Positions 34,001 through 46,000 of a stretch of 64,000 nt of DNA are shown in pieces. The notes under the pieces are model-generated. The model was not told the DNA's origin. It did no database searches and saw only the letters and a list, made by a program, of their open reading frames with translations. This stretch comes from Notospermus geniculatus (taxonomy: Eukaryota > Nemertea > Pilidiophora > Heteronemertea > Lineidae). Within the stretch, counting starts at the first letter, position 1; every line of letters starts with the position of its first letter. The translations under genes were made by a program, and so were the position numbers. The DNA lies in assembly GCA_002633025.1 (NCBI GenBank), contig NMRB01002792.1, forward strand, positions 1 through 64,000, in the 5' to 3' direction.

Positions 34001-37000
34001 ACAGATACACTTCTCAATACATATTTTAAAATAACCCTGTTGGTATTAGAGCAAATCTGGACCCAGGTTTAGGACCCTTGGCTACCCAGGTTTGGCGATT
34101 TGAGTTTTGGGAACTGACTTTTTCATTGGACGCCGATGGACGCAACAACTGAGCTTTGTACAGGGGAATGGGAGTACGATGCACAGCTAACATTTGAACG
34201 GTTGGATTTACACCCCATAAATGTATTACCAACAGATAGAAATATGGTGCCTTGGAATCAGATAGGCATATCCTTAATTGTTTTCAGTTGTTATGTAATA
34301 AGAGACGACGTTTTTATATAAATTAACACAAAAATGAGTCAAAATACATAAAAAGTCATTTCCAATTACGTCGCTGCTTCAAAACTCCAAAGAATAGGCT
34401 TATTTTATTGATTGTGCATGTAGGCCTATGCATGCAGTGCAGTGTAGTTAATGTGTTCTTCGTCATCGTCGGTAGATTGTCCGCCATGATGGTTTTACAT
34501 GTCAAAGTAACCACATGGACCAGACTGCAAAATTGGGAATTCATTGGAAATTGCAAGAGTCTGGTGGCACGAGACTACACACAGAGAGGCTCATTGCATT
34601 CTCTGGGCACCCCAGTTTCCTCCTGTTGCACATGTCGCAGGTCGTGTAAAGAGTCAATAAAGCCGTGTTTGGCGCTTGGTTCTCAAGTCAATATCTTTTG
34701 ATAAACTACGTTTTCTGAGGGGGGAGGGGAGAGAAGGGTCTATTCATGAACATTGTCACTCACCCTGGCATCCCAGCGGCACCAAGTGCATGAGATGGTG
34801 AAATTCCCTGAAGATCTGGGAAATCCCGCACGTCGCTTCCATCACTGACGAAATGTGTTCTCCATCCGTGGCTACTCAAAACCAGAGTGCCAACCGGGTA
34901 CTTCGGGTTTTTGCTCACTACAACTCTGTAATGGAGGAAGGACAACTTAAAGGGGCTGTCTCGCATTAAAGATTCGGAGTCCAATAAAACTGATGTAACA
35001 ACGTTTATTCATGAGTTGCTTGAGTTCAAAAGACATCATTAGTTTTTTTATATACTCCTTCACCAAGTTTATTAAAAGCTGTATTTATTAATTTAGGAAT
35101 AGCCCTTAATTAATGGGATGTTCTTTATCCAACACTTTCTTTGATCAAAAGTGCAGGGTGGGCCAAAACAATTTAACCATTCTGATTGTACACTACTTTT
35201 TTATGTGTGAATATTTTTCAAATTTGTTTTAGAAATCTGTCTCAGAAGCATGAAATTTTTGTTTGATACTATCAGCCTCCTGTTATGTCACCATTTCTGA
35301 ACACAGGTCAATAAATTAATGACGTGCTCAATCCACGCGCCCCGTCTCTGAATCACGTTGTCTCCGAGTCACAATATTTTTGTCTTTCGTTTCAGACCAT
35401 GGCCGGCCGCTGTGTCCTTTATTTTTATCCATAACAGTTCCTGTTTCCCTGACTTTGTACAGGCGGCGCCTGACTGTGAGTCTGGTGGGTGCATTTCTCC
35501 TGGGAAAGTCCCTCCGGAATATTGTCGCTGAGTGAGGACTACTGATTTCGTCACAAAATAGGCTGCCACAATCTTTACCCTGTCTTGCACTGAATATTGA
35601 GTTTCTGGATCCATTGATGCTTTTGGATGAAAATCTAAGGCTTCAACTATGATTCAGCTGAATTTTAGAGAAATATGTTAGTTTTTGTGGAAATGACAAG
35701 AATTTCACAATTAATGGTAATTTTTTTGGCCCACCCTGTACAACATCCAGGCTTTAAAGCTGAACTCAATAGATATAAACCCCAAGCGGCAGAGGTAGAA
35801 ATTACGAACAGCCACAAGGCACTTCCAAACTACCTCTGAAAACGATACACCCTCTGGAACGGTCACAGTTGGTTTCACTTGCCACCACGCTCTTGAACAG
35901 TAAAGATCTCAGCACAGCTGCCAAATGAGAAAAAACGAAAAATAATCTGTCTTGGCACCGAGATTCGAACCCACAACCCTCTGATCGATTCGCCAACCTC
36001 TTTCTGTAAGCGCCACGAAGACTGCTTGCTTGCATGACGACAATTCCGATCGTTTTATTTCCTCATGGAGATCTTCAAAACCACAGCGCCTTTATTGTAG
36101 ATCGGCGTCGTTGTATGCAAGCAGTCTTCGTGGCGCGTACAGAAAGAGGTTGGCGAATCGATCAGAGGGTTGTGGGTTCGAATCTCGGTGCCATCACAGA
36201 TTATTTTTCGTTTTTTCTCATTTGGCAGCTGTGCTGAAATCTTTCCTCATCAAGAGCGTGGTGGCAAGTGAAACCAACCGTGACCGTCCGAGAGGGTGTA
36301 TCGTTTTCAGAGGTAGTTTGGAAGTGCATTGTGGCTGTTCGTAATTTCTACCTCTGCCGCTTGGGGTTATATCTATTAAGTTCAGCTTTAAAGCCTGGAT
36401 GTTGTACAGGGTGGGCCCAAAAAATTACCATTAATTGTGAAATTCTTGTCATTTCCACAAAAACTAACATATTTCTCTAAAATTCAGCTGAATCATAGTT
36501 GAAGCCTTGCCATAGTTGCGCGCTTCTGATTGGCGTATGCGGTATTCAAAAGGTTTTTGCACTTGTGGAATATTTTTGATTCCAGTATTGACCAATCAGA
36601 AGCGCGAAACTTCTTCAGCTGGCAATCCTGATCTGTGACGTCGGTAATCATGTCAATCATGTATCGAAACGCATAGATACACTATATCATGATTAAAGCA
36701 AATCGCTCGCGGGGTTTGTTGACAGTTGTTTGTTGACATGTCCTCAAAATGTAATTTTAGCGCATGCATGGATGTGACATCGGACATGAATGTGAACTTT
36801 TACCATACGCACATGTTACGTTTTGATTACCCACAATTACGAGTTCGCATGAAACCGGAAGTAGCATCGAACATAAATGTAATTTTAGCCCATGCATAGA
36901 CATCGAACATGAATATGAACTTTATCGCATGCATACATGAAGTTTTATCGAACATAAATGTGTATGTCCCATGCAAATATACACTTCCAACATAAATATG

Positions 37001-40000
37001 TTTGGTGTCGAATTTTGCAACGGATATCATGCCATAGTATTCTGCAAAATCTGCCGCTTCGAAATCAACGTGAATAGTACAAAATGTACATTTTGACCGA
37101 CTGAATTTGAAAATGTCATTAATCCATTTTAACAAATATTTAATGGACTTCGTCTCGTCCCCAGGTGCACGTTCGCATATTTGCACAGGTTTTGACTATG
37201 ACTGGAGCACGGCTTTGCCTGGAGGCTAGATTCACTCTCTACGGGAGATACCATCAAAAATCGAAACAAACCCCGCGAGCCATTTGCTTTAATCTCGGCA
37301 CATAAATTATTTCTGTGGTGCAACATCGAACAGCTGCCATGGCTTCAATCTCGTTAGATACCACAGTTAACCACAGATTTAGGCCTGTCTACCGATCTTA
37401 TTCACTAAATTACAGAAATTAACAATGCATTTTGAGACGATAAATTTGGGGGCCGCGAAATTATCTCCTTGCATCACTTTTTATTGACACAAGTTCTCTG
37501 TAAGGAAGGACGACCTGAGAGGTAAAACTCCTACCTCGCTACTGTGGTCTCGACACCATGAGCTATGGAAAAGACCTGGCCACTTTTCAGATGAGTTGAA
37601 AATGGTCTGAAAAATAGATGTGGGCATAACGGGCTCGGACGTCACAGCCTTGACTTTTAAGGTCGTAACACGGTCAGTCAATAGGCTAAGCAGGTTTTTA
37701 AATCAAACAAACGTTAACGTTACCGAAAATGCAATATAAAATTTGGCTAATGTGCAGTATGAAAAATAAAGTTGTCGTAAAGTTCACGTTTACCGTTTGA
37801 TTTCTAAACCTCCCTAATGCTTGCAACAACACGAATAGTATCAGAACAATTCCGCTGGACATAGGCCCCTAGGATATCTGCCCCCGGACAACTCTCGGGG
37901 GCGGGGGGGGGCATGTGCCCAAATGGCGAGGTCCCCGAGGTCAAATGTCAAGGGAGGAAATGTCGGCAGGGGGAGGGGCGAATGTCAGGGGGCAGATGTC
38001 CAGGGACACATGTCCTCGAACCATTCCGAATATGACGGGGTTGAGTATACACAGATATCGGTGGTTAAAACCGCAAAAAAGATGTTACACAATAAGCAAC
38101 TTTTATTATTGGTCTCGAGTTGTTGCTAAGATAGACTTTGGGTGGCACTCCAGTCGTCGGGACGATCTCGAGTCGCAGCTAAGATAGGCATTCTATGGCG
38201 CTGCAGTCATTGGGATGACGTCAAATCGTGTTCAAAGACTTTGGGCGGTGCTGCAGTCGATGACCTTAGTCGTAGGTGACATACAGACGTCACAAAATTA
38301 GAAGATTTGCAATTTTTGATCTGCTACTACTAAAGATCTCCTGACGACTGCAGCGCCATCCAACGTATTTCCTGGCTACGACTCGCGATCAAATCACAAC
38401 ACATGGTCTCGAGTTGTTGCTAAGATAGACTTTGGGTGGCACTCCAGTCGTCGGGACGATCTCGAGTCGCAGCTAAGATAGGCATTCTATGGCGCTGCAG
38501 TCATTGGGATGACGTCTAATCGTGTTCAAAGACTTTGGGCGGTGCTGCAGTCGATGACCTTAGTCGTAGGTGACATACAGACGTCACAAAATTAGAAGAT
38601 TTGTAATTTTTGATCTGCTACTACTAAAGATCTCCTGACGACTGCAGCGCCATCCAACGTATTTCCTGGCTACGACTCGCGATCAAATCACAACACATTG
38701 AGATAATGCGTGGCTAGCAACGTCATTATTCTCTAAACTGTTTAGCCTACTTGGTGATATAACCGCGCAGAGACAGCGCCTTTTGCAGCATAGGCCTATA
38801 ACGAGATCAAACTTCTGGAGTCCATGCCAAAGCCATTTTGTTACTTTCCCCACGCCTTCCGGTGAGCCCCACACTGCTTGACATTTCCGAAGGGTTTATT
38901 TCCTATATGGACCACTTCTCGGAGTGCGATGGCATAACCTTTGAAAAATGTACCGGTATCCACTTTTACTTACTTCATGTACGGGTCGACACTTAGGAAG
39001 ATTGCCTCCGCAATGAATTCTGTAAAATGTGGAAAAAAAGTTCAGCCCGAAGTTGGAAACGAACCCAAGAATCACATCCACATTGATACCTGGCTCTTCA
39101 TCCTACCAAGTGAGCTATCGGGACTCGTTTACAGTGTGGGAATCTTTTCCCATACACTTAATTCGTAGGCTACACATTAGACCACAGATGCGCGGAACTG
39201 GTGCATACGGGCCTTCGTGTCATTCAGGTATTAACTTTTGCCTTAACTCAGAGTTAAGAAAGAAGTTCAGGTGTTCAGGTGCATACGCGCCTTAGTGTCA
39301 TTCAGGTGTTAAAGGGAGACTCCACTCATTGTAAACTTCTGAATTTTTATCAATCCATGTAGACTATTGCCATGAGTTGTGCTGTCACTAGTGTCAGTAG
39401 GCTGACGACCTTTGTAGTGAATGAGCTAATACTGTGACTGCCCAGGCCTATTGGTTGTACCTTCATAAATATGCATTGAGCACTGATGACATCATGAGTG
39501 CTTTGCAAAGGACCCCTTGGGATCCAATTAAAATACTTAAAATGATGAGTTTCCTGATTTAAAAAAAATACATGTTGCAGATATCAGTGGATTTGAATGT
39601 ATTACCGGTAACGATATTTCATAAATTCAAAATTTTACACAATGAGTGGAGTATCCCTTTAACTTATGCCTTCATTCAGAGTGAAGGCAAAAGTTAACAC
39701 CTGAATGACATTAAGGCCCGTATGACTTTTAGTTAACCAAATTTTAACTTGACTCCTGGTGAGCGGTCAAATACTGGGGTTTATGGAACTCATAGTTAAT
39801 ACCTGGGGTTAACGCTTAGTTAACTTTGAGATTTGACCTCACCCAATGCCCCTCGGCCTCATGCCGGCGAACTGTTGTTCCCGTTAGGCTTGTCTCATTA
39901 CGCTTAAGCCCCAATCACCTATCCACCCCGGGTCCCGTACGGCGAGTAAAAACAGACATTTTGGCCAATTTCTACGGTGCCCAGTTTGATCCAGCCTACT

Positions 40001-43000
40001 TTCCGCCTATCTATTGAGGCGATTTCGGCATGATTCATCTTAGATCCGAGTTTCAGTCTCTAAAATCCGCAGCAAGCCGCTGGGTGGGGAAAATCGTACG
40101 GGGCCCGGTGCATTTGTGACCTAGGCTTTAGCATGCAATATCGGCAGCTCCTCCAGATAAAATCCAATGAGTACATTACTGGCTTGGCCTACCTCCATCA
40201 TTTGGCGCATGCACTGGTTCCTCATCAAGTACGAAGTCATCCTTGGTCACGGTACCCAGCAATGGCCCTCGGACCCTCCACACCTTCGACGTTATGCTCA
40301 TTCTGTCGAAGACCTCTCTACCGAGATCAGATTTGTGCACGAATGACGAGTTGCTTTGGTGTCACGCGAGTACAATAATGGGCCTACAACTACGACCTTA
40401 TCAATGAAAGTGATATCAATAGCCAGATAGTAGTACAACATTGGGAGCGGGGACTCGACCTACTTGGATTTCATTATATGTATGCAGGCCGATAGTGATG
40501 TGTACTTTAATAACAGGAGGTGGTTCATTGGTGTTAAAGTTGACATGTTTGCATTACTCATGGATTAGGCTGAATAAAAAAATTCATACCTGCCACGCAG
40601 TGGCGCGGCAGGTAGATGAAGTTCAAACGTGGAGAGCCTTCATCAAACACCTTTCTCAGACCACCATTGCCCCAAATACCTCCCAGGTGTCGCAGTCATT
40701 CTAATGATGTAGGCATACATAGACAATAGGGTCAAGTCTATAGGCCTACACAATGCACATGTACATCCAACTACAGGCAGCTATTGACGACTATGTTATG
40801 AGTTCTGGTATGTTTCAAACGGCTTACTGGAAAAAGCGGAACGGAACGGAACAGGCGGAATCGTTCCGCCAAAGGGAGCGACCATTATTTGTACAATGAT
40901 GATGACTAGACTGATTTATCGTCTTTGCGGCCCTACTCGTGCGGAGTAGGAATTATTTAGCATAGAAATTCTGACTGCGGTCGTTTCGAGCTCCTGTCTT
41001 GTACAGTAACCTTACAAAATGTAGGGCCTATATGAACATTCCTAAAGCATGATCTTCGATGACGACATTACGATGGCGCCCCATAGCCGGCTGCGATACC
41101 GATAGATCTACCAGTATATTGCGCAATGCCTCTATGCACCCTGGCCTATGCTACAACTCGTCGATTATCATTGGCAAGCAGCAGCTTCACAGTGGCGGAT
41201 TTTTGAGCCCACTTCGCCTGTCATTACTGCAGTTTTTTCCAAGTCGCACACTTGGGCCACAACAAATAGTAGTAAGTGTAGGCCTACTCACGGCAGTCAC
41301 TCCGCGCCGGACAAACTGCAAAACGCACAGAGGACCGCTTACACGTGCACATTTGTAAAGTTCTCTAACTGAAAAGTTCGGCTGTCTTTTCAGAATAACT
41401 TAGTTTGAATTTCCTATTCCAGGTTACGTGGGCTTACCACGGTTTGAATGAAACGAAAGACCAAAGTGGACTCAAAACTTATCTCTATTCTTACAACTCA
41501 CAGCATATGTACATTCTTTAAATACTCTGGTTTCGTGTTTTTAACACACCTTCATTACAAGGTGGTGAGAGCGCCTCCATCGTAATACGCATTGAGTATG
41601 ACAATAGGCCTCGTGGAGTAAAAGGCCAAGGCGGAGATAGGGCGGGGGAGGATTAAATTTAGTTGACCGCATGTTGTAACTGATCAGACTATGAATGACT
41701 TGTGGTTTGGTATTTATCCTTGCGGCGTTCGGCCGTCAGTAGGAGTTGAATGAAATTGACCACGTGGACTAGATAGCCCGAAAAGGCCTAGACGTCTCGA
41801 GCGGTGGAGACACCGTGCGGCCCAGTGATTGGTCATCCGTGGTGAATGAACTGAAAGACCCTTTGTGTACCTATTGCGGGGTCGGCGCGTTCAGTGCCCG
41901 CCTTGAATATCTGAAAGGTGTGTTAAAAACACGAAACCAGAGTATATATGTAATAGCAAAAATAGATAAAATCGACTTTTTTTGAGAATAGGCATAATCA
42001 GCAAAGCATGTCAAACGGCAGTTAAGGCAATCAGGACATCCGCTTGAAAATTTGATTAATTTGGAACAATCATACAGCCAAAAAAGTGCCAACTACCGAC
42101 ATCCGAATGTCCCAAATTCTCAACGATCACTCAAATAATGAATACGCCGTGACTATTCGCACAGCAAGTTGCTGTGAAAATAGCAGTTCTCGCACTGCTT
42201 ATACAGCAGATTCTAACCAATGAAAACGCGAGGTTCATAATGAGGATGCATTACGATAATTTATGCACGAGGCGTATTAAACAACGAAGTGATTATTCAC
42301 ACGCCTAATCTGCAGTCAGCTGACTGGCGCAGTGGAAACATGGAGTGGACTGTAACACAAAGGTCGCGGTTTCGAATCCCGGTAGTCCTTTTTAGTTTTT
42401 TTTCTTTTTTCTTACTTTCTTTTTCTTTTCTCTTTTCTTTTCACTGTTGTGACACTTTGAAATTTCTACATGGAATAGTTGGTTAATTAATCCTTTCTTA
42501 GTGGTGACACTGATAAACACGGCTACAACTTGGGAAGATCACACCCTGGTATTCGGACTCATCCCCTACTCTGACTCACAACCTGAGAGGAATTAGCTAT
42601 CCTACTGACGCTAACCGACAGAATGCGTAACATATACATGTAGGTCGTGTCTAAGATCATATTTTGCTAATTTTCGGTCAAAATGTGCATGAAAAGCACG
42701 TTTTTCCGGACCCGGCACTTGGCCCCTGCCCCCTCCAGCAACATCTCTGGTTGTGATGACAAATGTTTGCCCAGAGCTCCCTGGGCTGAGTCCAGGTAGG
42801 GGACGTAACCTCACCATGCACTTGCACAGAATCAAACGTTATACTGAGATCGAAATAGGCCGAAGTAGCATTCGTTCCAAGCTGGTACCCTGCAAGTGGC
42901 CCGAATGTATGGCTCATTTTGCCGAATTCTAGAATTTCGCTGTGAAAATATCATCTTTTCCTAATTTACACAGCAAAATGTGGGCGGGGATGCTTATGAA

Positions 43001-46000
43001 TATCGAATACGTACTTGCTGTGTCAATAAGAATTCACTCCTTAGTTACACAGCATGCTGTGCAAATAGCACCGGCCTAATGAATAATAATTTACAAACAG
43101 TTTATATTATTAAGTCACTATCAAAAGTGGCTAAAAGCGTAATTACCATCTGAACATGGTCAGATGGTAACTCGGCGCCTCTTAACTTTCGATCATAGTA
43201 AAAAGAATGACATCCATAAAGGGTATCAAACCTTATGTTAAGGACCCATACTTTACCTAACGTCAGATGGAGATCGGACATGTAATTGGGTGAGCCAAGG
43301 TTATTGTGGAATTGGTCCCAATGAACTGTCAATAAAAAAAAATGATTTGGAAAACAAGTGCGTGACGGAATAATCAATGCTCCCAACCATCCGCGACTCC
43401 AGGTCACAAATGCAGTGCATTTGGAATAGGACAGCAAGATTAGGTACGGGGCTGATTCCGTTCCGCCTGTACCGCATTTTCCAGTAAGCCGTTTCAAACC
43501 CACAGCCCTTCTTATCATGTGTGATTGAAAGGGCGGACGACATATCCGACTGGGCGAACCGGATCTATTTGTGGTTCAATAAAGAGCAACAGGCCTACAT
43601 GTTGACAGAGTATAGGCTTAATATATTTCGTGTCCTGCAGGTACGGCGGCGTTGGGCAATGGAACAAAAATGGCGGAAGGGTTAGGAGCCTTGTGAGAAT
43701 GGCATGTAAATTGGATTTTATCTGCCCTTTCGGAGATTACAAAGTGATAATTCACTTTACGCAGTTAAGTTGGAATGCTATCCGTTTTGACATATGGTTT
43801 TATTTAGTGTTTTCTGTTGTGAGGGAGTCTCGAGGGCTGCTTTCAAAAACCCGGGCGATATGTCATTAAAAAGACATATAAAGGACAACTGATTGCTAGC
43901 TGTCAGAGAAACAAGAATAGCGAGGTCATCTTGACACCTCAAAAACTTGCATATTGTCCCCATGTACATTGGACAAGTTGGTGTGCATTCTCTGCATGTA
44001 GGAGTGAAAAAAGAACCAGGACAAACAATCACGGGCACTGTGAAGAACTCCATCTATAGTCGAAGTCAGCTTTATGCAGCGGTCAATGGAAACTCTGTAG
44101 GCCAACTCCCCCTGGTCAGGAATTCGACGTTATTTCGACGGCGAGACCGTCAAAATTCTGTCGAAGTCTGAATTAGCAAAACGTCTAAAATCTGTCGAAA
44201 TGATGAAAATACGATGGTGAATAATCGTCGAATGCCTGAAAAACGTGGATATGTTTTTAGGTGAATTCCTGTCGAAACAGATTACGAGAGCGTGTCGAAT
44301 TCGCGTCGAAGTCCTGTCGAAATAATAGACGTGGTTGGCGGAAATCGTGCACAGCTGTAGCACAATACTACCGGTACCATATACCGAACGTTGTTGGATG
44401 TGCTGCTGTCTCGTGTCAGGTTCTGCGGGAAAACGCGCAAAGTTTGTAAGATTTTGCTGAAAAAATCGATGCTTGATGCCTATAAAGCTTTGTGAATTTC
44501 ATAACAGCTTTCTAACAGTAGTTGTTGTAATGTGGCGGGTACATTTGTCTGGAGAAGCCGAGACTATGGGCGCGAGAACAAGGATAAAAGTATTTCAACA
44601 AGCACCATGACATTGGCAGGGTATGACCACCTTGATTATTTTTTCCAACATGTAGGCCCAAGTGCCCAAGGTGAACTTCTGTCGAACTGTTTTCAACACA
44701 AGGGTGAAAAAGTGACGAACTCTGACCCCACGTGCCTGGGGGGCTGCTGTGAATTCATGTCGATTGGTTTTGTGCCCTGGGTTGAAAAAATGTCGAAATC
44801 CTGACCCCCAGCTAATTCCTAGGTGTGACGGCTGTTAGCGTCAGGTTATAGTGTTTCCGTTTCCGATTAGTCTTTTGTTTCCCGCGGAAACAGGTCATGT
44901 GATACAAACTACAGAGGGCGTCCTACTACTTCCGCCCAACTCAGAACTTGGAACCACGAGGTTCAACTGGAGGCCTGTTCACGCCGATGCCGGGATAGAG
45001 GTAATTTGAAAGATCAACATGTATAGATCACACTGCACTGATGCAAGAATATTGATGGTGCTGAAAACAAGTCCAACAGGTGATTAAGCATGTGTCGCAG
45101 ACCGCACTGCCTTTGTTGAGACGATTATATAATGAATTGTAAGGGTGATGCCATAGACGACCTCATTTCCTCATTTACATGGCATTCGTCATAATAGGCC
45201 TGTTTGCTGTTGTGACCGGATGGACAGTACACCCTTACTCAAAAGTAAATGCCCACCTAATTTTCCGGCATATTTCCTTGAATATTTTTCATAGCCACGT
45301 TTTCTTTTCATACAGATAATCTAGGGCCACTAGGACACCTTTTAAGACCAAAAGACTTGAAATTATGAATGAATCACAAGCTTAGACAACTGCAAAACAA
45401 GCCCCCTGGCATGTTTTGCGATTCCTTTGTTATTTGGACACCGTTGTCTATCTTTGGACGGCAGTTTTAGACACGTCTGAGCTAGACATCCTTCTGTAAT
45501 CGCAGTTTAAGTTAGACGACTGATTTAGACTTGTCTTGGCGAGTTAGACTTGTCTAAGAGATAGACATCCTTTATAAGTTCGGGCCTTCAAGTCCAATAA
45601 AACAGAATGATGTTACAACGTTTATTCATGAGTTGCTTGAGTTCAAAAGACATCATTAGTTTTTTTTAATACATGTATACTCCTTCACCAAGTTTATCAA
45701 AAGGTGTATTAATTTAGGAATAGCCCTTAATTAATGGGATGTTCTTTATCCAACGCTTTCTTTGATCAAAAGTGCAGGGTGGGCCAAAAATGTTACCCAT
45801 TCTGATTGTACACTTCTTTTTTATGTGTGAATATTTTTCAAATTTGTTTTAGAAATCTGTCTCAGAAACATGAAATTTTTGTTCGATACTATCAGCCTCC
45901 TGTTATGTCACCATTTCTGACCACAGGTCAGTATATTAATGACGTGCTCAATCCACGCGCCCCGTCTCTGAATCACGTTGGCTCAGATTCCCAATATTGT

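Larger units (their letters stand above)
40821..43490. mobile_element. 2.7-kb TIR element in PTGR1 5' flank
   Basis: Ends GGCTTACTGGAAAAAGCGG and CCGCATTTTCCAGTAAGCC; GTTTCAAAC flanks both ends, and unit 2 shows the empty site (GTTTCGAAAC at about 50772). The 8-9 bp target duplication suggests a hAT-type element. No transposase seen. It holds a nested inverted pair (41526-41947) and a tRNA-like module (42310-42384). Confidence 0.85.
34977..44065. repeat. Tandem segmental duplication, PTGR1 5' unit 1
   Basis: Homologous to 45590-52107 in the same order. Begins with GTCCAATAAAACTGATG and ends at CTCCATCTATAGTCGAAG. Contains PTGR1 exons 1-3. It has taken up elements at 35634-36507, 36691-37294, 39313-39658 and 40821-43490 that unit 2 lacks. 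Confidence 0.9.

Noticed and set aside
36827-37186. 119-codon minus-strand frame
   Set aside because: Composed of the degenerate repeats inside a TIR element.
41059-41358. 99-codon frame in the 2.7-kb TIR element
   Set aside because: No transposase motif and no splice context; chance frame.
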